Shown here: one piece after another, positions 7,962 through 15,367 of the stretch
Layout of the letters: each line of letters starts with the position of its first letter
Numbering within the stretch: position 1 is the first letter of the stretch
DNA from: Candidatus Njordarchaeota archaeon
Lineage (GTDB): Archaea; Asgardarchaeota; Njordarchaeia; Njordarchaeales; Njordarchaeaceae
Assembly: GCA_029856055.1 (NCBI GenBank)
Contig: JAHQWF010000055.1
Coordinates: 1 to 17,380, forward strand
Direction: 5' to 3'
Length of the DNA stretch: 17,380 nt
Translations under genes and position numbers: made by a program
The notes under the pieces: generated by a model
What the model was told of the DNA's origin: nothing
Database searches by the model: none
Seen by the model: only the letters and a program-made list of their open reading frames with translations

Positions 7962-9287
7962 CTACGTTGATATTCTCTTTTTTAACTCTTTTGTAGGCTC
8001 TATTACGAATAGTATGAATAATATTGTTGTGAATATTCCAATTGCTGTGCTTAACCAGAATGATACCGCAACACCTGGAACAATATAACCAAGGATATTA
8101 AATATCCATTTGGCAGATATTTGGTAGATGTATCCCCCAATTGGTGAAGACGCTGCTCCAATATTAAATAGCGATTGAACTGTTCCGAAAACTCGTCCTC
8201 TTAGTTTCTTTGGCACTAAATCAGCTTGAAGTGCTCTATATGCTGGAGACATAATGTTGAATGCTGCAGCTCTTGTTGAGTATAACAAAACTAGCTCTTC
8301 GTATCTCCTTGTAAAAGGCATCAGGAAAGTAACTGTTCTGGTCATTATTTGAGCTAATATAACTATCTTCTTTCTCCCAACTATGTCTGATATATGCCCA
8401 GCTGGGTAATTAACTAGAAACCCAACGAAACCTGCTATTGTAGATAAATAACCTATTGCCGCTGGGTCAGATGTAATGTATTGAATCACGAAAATACTAG
8501 TTATTGGGGCCACTAAGCCCATAGCTACTCCATTTGCAAGACCCATTATATAAATCACTTTAATTGACCTTGATACTCCTGGAGGTAGCTCTATTCCGCC
8601 GCTGAAGCTATCATTAATACTGTTTCTCAAAGCTTCTTTAATCCCTATTCTTCTTTCTCCAACTACAGTTTCCACAGTGAAAAAGTTCAGCATGAAGCCT
8701 ACCAGAGATAATAAAGCTAGGATATAAAACGGGAAAACAAGGCTAAATGGTAAACCGAATTTAAAGACTATAGCAGCAATCTTATATAGATAAGCGCCAA
8801 AAGTAGGACCTATAAAAAAACTAATGTTAGATGCAGTCATGTACCAACCCATGTATCTACCTCTCTCAGACCAAGGAACCGAATCTGTCAGCATCGCTTC
8901 AGCAACGGGCCAAACCATGGCTGATGCTACGCCTTGTACTGCTCGTACGAGTAGCAGCTCTATCCAGTTTGTTGATAAGGCATAGCCGATAGATATTATT
9001 GTATATAGTGCTAATCCTATTGATATTATCTTTTTTCTACCTACTTTATCACTTAGGTTACCAAAGTATGCTGCTAGGAAAGCTCTAGTGATCATGAAAG
9101 CGGACATTAGTATCGTCATTTGGAGAGCTATTGTACTTACCTCTGGTATCTTGCCTAGATTTTCTGGTAAATCCGTTAATCTACCTTCGTAACTCAATAG
9201 CAAAAATGGCAGTAATGGCATTACTGCGCCAAATCCAAGATTTACAAAAAAAGCTAATATGCTCAGTATAATTACATTTCTTTTCAC
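7962..9287 (-). CDS. Major facilitator superfamily (MFS) transporter, 12 membrane helices
   Basis: A 441-residue integral membrane transporter of the drug/metabolite exporter type. Two copies of the MFS loop 2-3 motif are visible, GNLSDKVGRKK in the first half and GHISDIVGRKK in the second, which is the expected internal duplication. About 12 hydrophobic segments run along the protein, with a longer central loop near KEALRNSINDSF. The start is GTG 9287, directly abutting the TAA of the mrp gene (TAAGTG). Its ribosome binding site GGAGG lies inside the end of mrp, so the two genes are one operon with coupled translation. The substrate cannot be read from sequence. Most relatives are efflux pumps, but sugar or peptide transport is not excluded. 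Confidence 0.92.
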   Translation of the reverse strand: MKRNVIILSILAFFVNLGFGAVMPLLPFLLLSYEGRLTDLPENLGKIPEVSTIALQMTILMSAFMITRAFLAAYFGNLSDKVGRKKIISIGLALYTIISIGYALSTNWIELLLVRAVQGVASAMVWPVAEAMLTDSVPWSERGRYMGWYMTASNISFFIGPTFGAYLYKIAAIVFKFGLPFSLVFPFYILALLSLVGFMLNFFTVETVVGERRIGIKEALRNSINDSFSGGIELPPGVSRSIKVIYIMGLANGVAMGLVAPITSIFVIQYITSDPAAIGYLSTIAGFVGFLVNYPAGHISDIVGRKKIVILAQIMTRTVTFLMPFTRRYEELVLLYSTRAAAFNIMSPAYRALQADLVPKKLRGRVFGTVQSLFNIGAASSPIGGYIYQISAKWIFNILGYIVPGVAVSFWLSTAIGIFTTILFILFVIEPTKELKKRIST

Positions 9288-10166
9288 TTACTTGTCCTCC
9301 TTCCCTTCTTTCTCACTATTTTTTGATCCCTCTAAACTAGCAATTACTTTTAGGAGGTTATTAACAATTTGCATAAATTTCTTCGATATATCTTCCTCAG
9401 TGTTAGTTATGAATGGTTTACCCTCATCGGTTAAGCTGACTATTCTGGGGTCAAGTGGTAATGCCCCCAAGAAAGGTATATTCAATTCCTTAGCAGCCTG
9501 CTCTCCTCCTCCCTGACCAAAAATATATGTTATTTTACCGCAATGTAGGCAGCGAAAACCTCTCATATTTTCTATAATTCCTATTACTGGGACTCCTATC
9601 ATCTGAGCCATTTTTACTGCTTTTTTAGCATCATGAATAGCTATTTTTTGGGGAGTAACAACAATTACAACACCAGTCAATTTAGGTATGTACTGCATAA
9701 CAGTAAGTGCCTCATCTCCTGTGCCAGGGGGCAAATCCACAATCAAGTAATCTAGTTCACCCCACGCAACATCTGATAGAAATTGCTGAATTGCCTTTGT
9801 TACCAGGGGTCCGCGCCATATAACTGGCGTGTCGTCTTCTTCTAAGAGAAATTGTATTGACATTGCTCTAACTCCTAGATGGGCTTTAAATGGAATCACA
9901 GCGCCATTCATGACCATGGGAAATTTTTCCTTGATTCCCAAAGCTATTGGTATGTCCGGTCCATAGATGTCTGCGTCTAATAGTCCGACTTTATAATTCC
10001 TCATTGCTAGCGCAAAAGCGAGATTTGCTGAAACCGTAGTTTTCCCTACTCCTCCCTTACCTGACATTACGGCTATCTTATATTTTACTTTTTTCATTCT
10101 TTCTTCAATTTTCTTATATAATTCCTGTAACATTGGGTGTACAGGTGCTTTCCTTGGTTGAAACAA
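9288..10166 (-). CDS. Mrp/NBP35-family Fe-S cluster carrier ATPase (ApbC-like)
   Basis: A 292-residue P-loop ATPase that binds and delivers Fe-S clusters to apoproteins. The deviant Walker A motif MSGKGGVGKTT (G36-T44) and the following LLDADIYGPDIP are diagnostic. VDLPPGTGDE (from V143) is the switch/Walker B part. The C206-x2-C209 pair in FRCLHC is the cluster site, where two monomers share one 4Fe-4S. It starts with TTG 10166, eight bases after a strong AAAGGAGG; no better start is seen. The C terminus is a charged tail. A minus-strand TATA-like CTTTATATTT at about 10240-10230 could be the promoter. It is first in an operon with the MFS gene; whether that link is functional is unknown. Confidence 0.95.
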   Translation of the reverse strand: MFQPRKAPVHPMLQELYKKIEERMKKVKYKIAVMSGKGGVGKTTVSANLAFALAMRNYKVGLLDADIYGPDIPIALGIKEKFPMVMNGAVIPFKAHLGVRAMSIQFLLEEDDTPVIWRGPLVTKAIQQFLSDVAWGELDYLIVDLPPGTGDEALTVMQYIPKLTGVVIVVTPQKIAIHDAKKAVKMAQMIGVPVIGIIENMRGFRCLHCGKITYIFGQGGGEQAAKELNIPFLGALPLDPRIVSLTDEGKPFITNTEEDISKKFMQIVNNLLKVIASLEGSKNSEKEGKEDK

Positions 10167-10480
10167 ATTAGATTCCTCCTTTATTCGATATTTTACTATA
10201 GTTAGATATGGAATATTACAAATTGATTAAAAATATAAAGTTTTATTCTGATTGCTCTCTCTGTACGTAGAAAAAATATAGTTGAGTCGCTCAAAAATTA
10301 TTTTTATAGCTTAAAAAATTACATGTATTGAATGAATGTTAATTAGATGCTGGGGAAATTTTAAGTAATCTTTCAGACTTAATTAATTATTGGATTACTT
10401 CGTCTTTTTACGTATCTACTTATTTTTAGCTCTACTTTTTCAGAGAACTAAATTTACGATTATCTCGATAGGTGATTTTT
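10167..10480. other. Intergenic region with promoters and one inverted repeat
   Basis: A 314-base AT-rich gap between the divergent mrp and cytidylyltransferase genes. I see no protein-coding region or tRNA in it. It should hold both promoters. AAGTAATC (10363-10370) and GATTACTT (10393-10400) are perfect 8-base inverted arms 22 bases apart, about 80 bases ahead of the cytidylyltransferase start. They may be a regulator site or a chance match. Confidence 0.5.
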
Positions 10481-11293
10481 ATGATTACTGAAGCGGTAAT
10501 ATTAGCTGGTGGTTCCAGTAGCAGATTAATTAAGTGTACTGGTGGTAAGCCTAAGTGGAGTATTAAGCTTCGTGGGAAACCCATTATTTCTTTTCCTATA
10601 AATGCTCTTAGAAGCGTTGGAGTGACAAAATTCATTGTGGTAGTAGCTAAGAAATGGCATCGTGAAATGAACAAGCTATTGAAGAAATTGAGCATTGATT
10701 ACCAATTAGTCATAAATAATCATGTTGAGCGAGAAAATGGTTATAGCTTTTTACTCGGTAAGGATCACGTTACTAGTAATCATTTTTACCTAAGTATGAG
10801 TGATCATATTTACTCATCAAAATTACTGCTCACTTTAAGACATAAGAAATACTCTAAAGCGGATCTAGTTATTTGCGGGGATAGAGAACCGCTCTTCATT
10901 AATGTTGCGGAGGCAACTAAGATATTGTCAGACAATAGGGGGAATATTTTAGCTATCGGTAAGAATATTAGACCTTTCACACATGTGGATACTGGTGTTT
11001 TCTTGATTAATAAAAAGATGTTTAGAGTGGCAGAGGATCTCGCTTCAATGACTGAGAAATTCACTATGTCTGATATTGTAAACAAGGCTGTTAAATATCG
11101 TTATTTCGTTAAAGTAGCTACCATCTATAGGGGTTACTGGACTGAGATAGATACAGTTGATGATCTAGTAGCTGTTAAGAAGGGAAATAGAAGAATTGTT
11201 CTTGATATCGTTCTTAGAAGCATAACTTACGAGAAATACTTAGAAGCAATCCCAGGTCGTGGTGTAATGATTAAAGATGAGAGCATTATATAA
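10481..11293 (+). CDS. Sugar-phosphate nucleotidyltransferase, probable CTP:inositol-1-phosphate cytidylyltransferase
   Basis: A 270-residue soluble enzyme of the NTP-transferase fold. The nucleotide-binding loop is VILAGGSSSRL (residues 6-16), with K23/K25 in GGKPKW. ENGYS (85-89) and MSDHIYS (106-112), with D108 as metal ligand, follow, and later HVDTGVFLI and YWTEIDTVDDL. The ENGYS ... SDHIYS ... VDTG pattern matches, as I recall it, the cytidylyltransferase half of the archaeal bifunctional enzyme for di-myo-inositol phosphate. That enzyme activates inositol-1-phosphate to CDP-inositol for an osmolyte. The usual synthase partner half is absent here, so the protein is stand-alone and its partner must lie elsewhere. 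Start ATG 10481 has AGGTGAT four bases upstream; an in-frame GTG at 10472 lies within that site. Another sugar nucleotidyltransferase remains possible. Confidence 0.78.
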   Translation: MITEAVILAGGSSSRLIKCTGGKPKWSIKLRGKPIISFPINALRSVGVTKFIVVVAKKWHREMNKLLKKLSIDYQLVINNHVERENGYSFLLGKDHVTSNHFYLSMSDHIYSSKLLLTLRHKKYSKADLVICGDREPLFINVAEATKILSDNRGNILAIGKNIRPFTHVDTGVFLINKKMFRVAEDLASMTEKFTMSDIVNKAVKYRYFVKVATIYRGYWTEIDTVDDLVAVKKGNRRIVLDIVLRSITYEKYLEAIPGRGVMIKDESII

Positions 11294-11296
11294 AAA

Positions 11297-11356
11297 TTAA
11301 TCAGTCCGTGGAGCTCTCCTCATTAGTTATCGGGGCTCGATCTTATCATCATCTCA
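11297..11356 (-). ncRNA. Box C/D guide RNA (2'-O-methylation guide)
   Basis: The minus strand carries the full archaeal C/D layout with canonical spacing. Box C ATGATGA is at 11352-11346, then a 12-base guide, box D' CCGA (11333-11330), a 6-base spacer, box C' ATGAGGA (11323-11317), a 12-base guide and box D CTGA (11304-11301). C and D are perfect; D' and C' each differ from consensus at one position. An A-box TTTAAA (11388-11383) lies about 25 bases before the expected 5' end, and a T run follows box D (11297-11293). By the fifth-base rule the D guide GAGCTCCACGGA would mark a U and the D' guide TAAGATCGAGCC a C. I could not identify the targets. The ends given are approximate. Confidence 0.85.
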
Positions 11357-11382
11357 AGAGTTAGTTCTATCATTTTTGATCT

Positions 11383-11388
11383 TTAAAG
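11383..11388 (-). promoter_or_regulatory. TATA box of the C/D guide RNA
   Basis: TTTAAA, within ATCTTTAAAGATC, lies about 25 bases ahead of the predicted 5' end of the guide RNA on the minus strand. This spacing fits an archaeal core promoter and argues that the RNA has its own transcript. Confidence 0.5.
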
Positions 11389-11483
11389 ATATCGTATCTA
11401 AGCGTGATATTATTCTTATCGCCATCTCACGTACCAAAATATATTGTGCATGTATTTATGCTAAAGTAATCAATAATAACCAT

Positions 11484-11491
11484 TATAAATA
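11484..11491 (+). promoter_or_regulatory. TATA box of the SIS-NagA gene
   Basis: TATAAATA, within CATTATAAATAG, lies about 35-40 bases ahead of the ATG at 11526. This places transcription start at about 11510-11513 with a short leader. No strong ribosome binding site lies between, so initiation may be close to leaderless. Confidence 0.5.
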
Positions 11492-11525
11492 GATCAGTAT
11501 CAAAAATCGCTACAAGTTGATAATA

Positions 11526-13484
11526 ATGAACCTTTTAGATACGTACTTCTCGATAATAAAAGAAGGAATTAGAAGAATCTTAGACGAGGAATTCGATAAT
11601 TTACATCGAGCTAGCGAAATGATGGCTGATGCTATAATTAAAGATAAGTTAATCCATGTATTTGGAACCGGCCACTCAATGCTTATTGCTGAGGAATTAT
11701 TTCTTAGAGCGGGTGGATTAGTTCCTGTAAATGCTATTCTAGACAAGCGGTTTTCAATCATGTCTGGTATAGCTTCTACTATGAATGAGAGAACTCCTGG
11801 AATAGCAAGTAAGATAATTAGGAAGTATGGTGTATCGAAAGATGATGTTCTTATAGTTATATCTGTGTCTGGAATAAATTCTGCTCCGGTGGAGGCATGT
11901 ATTGAGGGGGAGAAATTAGGAGCAAAAACAATTGCTATTACTTCTGTTGAGGCATCCAGGGTTTTAGAGCCTAGGAATCCTTTCAATAAGCGTTTATTTG
12001 AAGTTGCAGATATTGTTATTGATATGAAGGTGCCAGCTGGCGATGCGGTCATCCGTTTTGAAGAATTAAAACAAAAGGTAGCTCCAGTATCAACTATTCT
12101 TGGAGCATTTATAGCTAATTCATTGGTCATATTGACTTGCGAGAAATTAATAGAAAGAGGAACTACTCCACCAGTTTGGTTAAGTGGGAATTTACCTGAT
12201 AGTGATAAAGTAAACATGCAGTATGTAAATAAGTACCTAGGTAAAATCGCTCATCTAGGCGTAGAATCGTTAATACAATCAATCAAAACCATTGAGAAAA
12301 AAGAAGAAACAAAGCCTAAAGAATTAAAGTCGATAATCATTTATGGAGACATAATTACTCCGTTTAACAGGATAGCTGATGGAGCAATATTAGTGCGAAA
12401 TGGTAAAATAATAGATGTGGGTTTTAGAGATGAAGTAAAGTCTGATAACGCGGAAATATTGGATTTCAGGGAGAATTATATTGTTCCAGGTTTTATTGAT
12501 ATTCATGTACATGGTTGCGAGGGATCTAACGCTTTTGATGGATCTATTGAATCACTCAGGAACATGGCTATTAAATTAGCTAAACATGGTGTCACATCGT
12601 TCCTCCCCACAGCAGCTACGTTACCTGAAGAACAATTAATCAAAATAGCTTCTAACGTAGCAAAGTTAATGAAAATGAATTATGATGGAGCAGAAATAAT
12701 AGGACTTAACATTGAGGGGCCTTTTGTAAGTCCAGAGAAGAAAGGTGCGATGATTATAGGTTTCATGAGGAAACCGAGTATAGAAGAAGTAGATGCAATA
12801 TACAGAGCTAGTGAGGGTAAACTAAGAATCATGACTATTGCACCAGAGTTGGAAGGAGCATTAGATATGATTAAATGGTTATCAAGCCACTCTGTGATAC
12901 CATCTCTAGGCCATACCAACGCTACGTATGATATAGCAATTAAAGCATTTGATTCTGGAGCCGCATTAGCTTCGCATCTATTTAATGCGATGAGGCAGAT
13001 ACATCATAGGGATCCAGGTATAGTGGTAGCTGCGCTGGATCGAGATGAAGTTTATGTTGAAATAATAGCTGATGGTATACATGTAGATCCAAGTGTAATT
13101 GACTTGGTTATTCGTTCAAAGGGATTCGAGAAAGTCATTATTGTTTCTGATGCTACTCCTTTAGCTGGATTACTTGATGGAGAATATAATTTTCCTGGTT
13201 TCCCAAAGATTACGATAAAGAATAGAAAAGCATACTTACCTGATGGAACACTAGCTGGCAGTACTCTCACTCTAGATAACGCCTTAAGAAACTTAGTGAA
13301 ATGGGGGATACCATTAGAGAAAGCTTTAATGATGCTATCAACTAATCAGGCTAGATTATTAGGGTTGAGAAAAGGCATTATTAAACCTGGTTATGATAGT
13401 GATTTAGTCATATTAAACAAGAATTTCGAAATATTAGCAACATTAATAGGAGAGAAATTCATTGATTTACGAAAAAATATTTAA
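11526..13484 (+). CDS. nagA: Fusion: SIS-domain sugar-phosphate protein + N-acetylglucosamine-6-phosphate deacetylase
   Basis: A 652-residue cytoplasmic two-domain enzyme. Residues 1 to about 245 are a SIS domain of the UPF0309/COG4821 type: VFGTGHSMLIAEELFLRAGG (45-64) and VISVSGINSAP match that family. A Lys/Glu-rich linker (about 255-266) follows. Residues about 268-652 are a complete NagA of the amidohydrolase fold: H327/H329 (DIHVHG), E397 (NIEGPF), H463 (LGHTNA), H484 (HLFNAM) and catalytic D542 (VSDATP). NagA converts GlcNAc-6-phosphate to glucosamine-6-phosphate and acetate. The SIS half may do the next step (deamination/isomerisation to fructose-6-phosphate) or only bind the sugar phosphate. 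ATG 11526 is preferred over the TTG at 11517 for lack of a site favouring the latter. The downstream gene is a PTS permease, which fits amino-sugar use. Confidence 0.9.
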   Translation: MNLLDTYFSIIKEGIRRILDEEFDNLHRASEMMADAIIKDKLIHVFGTGHSMLIAEELFLRAGGLVPVNAILDKRFSIMSGIASTMNERTPGIASKIIRKYGVSKDDVLIVISVSGINSAPVEACIEGEKLGAKTIAITSVEASRVLEPRNPFNKRLFEVADIVIDMKVPAGDAVIRFEELKQKVAPVSTILGAFIANSLVILTCEKLIERGTTPPVWLSGNLPDSDKVNMQYVNKYLGKIAHLGVESLIQSIKTIEKKEETKPKELKSIIIYGDIITPFNRIADGAILVRNGKIIDVGFRDEVKSDNAEILDFRENYIVPGFIDIHVHGCEGSNAFDGSIESLRNMAIKLAKHGVTSFLPTAATLPEEQLIKIASNVAKLMKMNYDGAEIIGLNIEGPFVSPEKKGAMIIGFMRKPSIEEVDAIYRASEGKLRIMTIAPELEGALDMIKWLSSHSVIPSLGHTNATYDIAIKAFDSGAALASHLFNAMRQIHHRDPGIVVAALDRDEVYVEIIADGIHVDPSVIDLVIRSKGFEKVIIVSDATPLAGLLDGEYNFPGFPKITIKNRKAYLPDGTLAGSTLTLDNALRNLVKWGIPLEKALMMLSTNQARLLGLRKGIIKPGYDSDLVILNKNFEILATLIGEKFIDLRKNI

Positions 13485-13596
13485 TTATTTTTAGAAAATG
13501 ATTGCAAACATTTAACATATCTTAACAAATAATTTTATTAATTAAAATAACAAAATAATGATAATTCATTCTTACTAAATCGAGTTAGGTGGTAAA

Positions 13597-15204
13597 ATGG
13601 ATCTAGCCTCATCCCTTATGTTAGCTTTCATATTCTTTATATACGAGTTTATTGTTACTATGGATGCGTACGGTCCTAAGATCGTAATAGGTATAATACC
13701 GATTATGTCAGGTTTCTTTGCGGGCCTCCTCATAGGTAATCTACCACTAGGAGTTGCTATAGCTGCAGCAACCCAATTAATAGCCCTAGGAGCCGTTCCT
13801 ATGGGTGGCGCAGTACCACCAGATTTCGGTATTGTAGCAATTACTGCGGTTGTTCTTGCCTTTATTGGCGGTATTGACCCTATGATAGCAATTGTTTTTT
13901 CACTTCCAGCAGGTATATTGGGAATGTATTTAGATATCATCGGTAGAACTGCAAACATAACTCTTGTACATAGAGTCGAGAGTTTAATTGATGAGGGGGA
14001 AATTGATTCTATTGATAAATGGCATTATCTAGGAATGCCTATAATGGGTTTCTTTAGAGGATTAGCAGTATTTATATCTGTCATTATAGTTGCTTACTTT
14101 GGCGGTGAAGCTCTAAAAGCTTTCTTACAGTCGCTTCCATCATGGTTCCTTAACGGTTTATCTGTTGCTGGTGCTGTATTGCCTGCTATGGGTTTGGGAT
14201 TATTGCTTACTTATCTCGGATTGAGTAGATATAAAGCTATCTTTGTAATTGCGTTCTTACTCGTAGCATTCTTAAATATACCTTTTATATTCGCCTTGGT
14301 GGTTGTAATTGGTTTTATTATCCTTTGGTTCAAGAGTAAATCAGCCTTAAAGGTTGAAGAAGGCGTTGGTAAAGTAGATGTAAATATTCCTAAAGAAGCT
14401 TTAAAGAGTTCTAAACTGAGATCTGTCCTATTCTTCGAAGCTTCATGGAACTATGAACTCATGCAAGGATTAGGTTATTTATACAGTATATTGCCAGTTC
14501 TTAAGACTATTTACCAGGGCGATGAATTAAAGGAAGCCGTTAGATCACACCTGGAGTTCTTCAATACGAACCCTATACTAGCTCCAATGGTTGTAAGCTT
14601 AGATGGTGTCATTGAAAGTTCTAGGAAAGGAGACTTTGAATTCGTTAGAAATCTTAAGGTTGGGTTAATGGGTCCTCTAGCTGGTCTAGGCGATAGCGTA
14701 ATATATCTTGCCATCGCGGGAGTTCTGATAATATCATCTATTTCATTAATTCAGCAAGGATTCTTACTTGGCCCATTAGTGTTTATTTTATTGTTTGATA
14801 TTGTTACATTCTTGCTAAGATTTAAGAGCTATGACTTTGGATATAAGAGAGGTCTAAATATAGCGAGTGTATTGACTGAGGAAAGGATGAAAACTATCCG
14901 AGAATTTGCGGAGAAGTTAGCCATATTGAGCATTGGTGCGATAATACCAATCGTATTCCAGATGAGACCTGCTGTTGGTGTCGATGTGTTGGCATCAATT
15001 GACAAAACACTTGTTATTTTTTCGGTAACGTTATTGATAAGTGCTATTACTGGGTTACTACTCACCCTATTTGCCCAAGAGTTATACAAGAGAAAATTCA
15101 AGCTATATCAAGTTTTATTGGTATTATTTGTCATAGGATTCATACTAGGAGCTACCGGTTTATTTGGAGTAATTGGTTATGTGAAAACTCCAACTCCTAG
15201 TTAA
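13597..15204 (+). CDS. Mannose-family PTS permease, IIC and IID fused
   Basis: A 535-residue membrane protein joining two subunits that are normally separate in mannose/fructose/sorbose-type PTS. Residues 1 to about 260 are IIC: GLLIGNLPLGVAIAAATQLI and ALGAVPMGGAVPPDFGI are its signature, with several membrane helices. Residues about 272-535 are IID: SWNYELMQGLGYLYSILPVL (from 283), HLEFFNTNP (from 318), VGLMGPLAGLGDSVIY (from 355) and C-terminal helices. Both halves look intact. In bacteria IIC/IID form the channel and IIA/IIB carry phosphate from HPr to the sugar; none of those is visible here. ATG 13597 has AGGTGG (13588-13593) at ideal distance. The 112-base gap before it contains ATTTTATTAAT and may hold its own promoter. 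The SIS-NagA neighbour suggests N-acetylglucosamine or a relative as substrate (inference). Confidence 0.93.
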   Translation: MDLASSLMLAFIFFIYEFIVTMDAYGPKIVIGIIPIMSGFFAGLLIGNLPLGVAIAAATQLIALGAVPMGGAVPPDFGIVAITAVVLAFIGGIDPMIAIVFSLPAGILGMYLDIIGRTANITLVHRVESLIDEGEIDSIDKWHYLGMPIMGFFRGLAVFISVIIVAYFGGEALKAFLQSLPSWFLNGLSVAGAVLPAMGLGLLLTYLGLSRYKAIFVIAFLLVAFLNIPFIFALVVVIGFIILWFKSKSALKVEEGVGKVDVNIPKEALKSSKLRSVLFFEASWNYELMQGLGYLYSILPVLKTIYQGDELKEAVRSHLEFFNTNPILAPMVVSLDGVIESSRKGDFEFVRNLKVGLMGPLAGLGDSVIYLAIAGVLIISSISLIQQGFLLGPLVFILLFDIVTFLLRFKSYDFGYKRGLNIASVLTEERMKTIREFAEKLAILSIGAIIPIVFQMRPAVGVDVLASIDKTLVIFSVTLLISAITGLLLTLFAQELYKRKFKLYQVLLVLFVIGFILGATGLFGVIGYVKTPTPS

Positions 15205-15231
15205 AAAGTACTTTTCATTTCTATTTTTTAT
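15204..15231 (+). terminator. Palindrome and T tract after the PTS gene
   Basis: AAAAGTACTTTT (15204-15215) overlaps the stop codon and is followed by T-rich sequence (15216-15231), fitting an archaeal T-run terminator. The rest of the gap to 15368 is AT-rich with nothing I can call as a gene. Confidence 0.5.
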
Positions 15232-15367
15232 TCAAGCATAACTCTCCGATCTTATTCATCAAAAGTCTATAAATTCTTGATGCCGATTTACTCTAAAAAT
15301 TGACAGATAGTTATTCCTCTTAAATCGAAAATAAAATATTGATCAATACCTTTGATCATTACAAGTT

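Noticed and set aside
11510..12217. 235-residue minus-strand reading frame
   Set aside because: It lies entirely opposite the SIS domain, whose motifs are clear; this is a shadow caused by codon bias.
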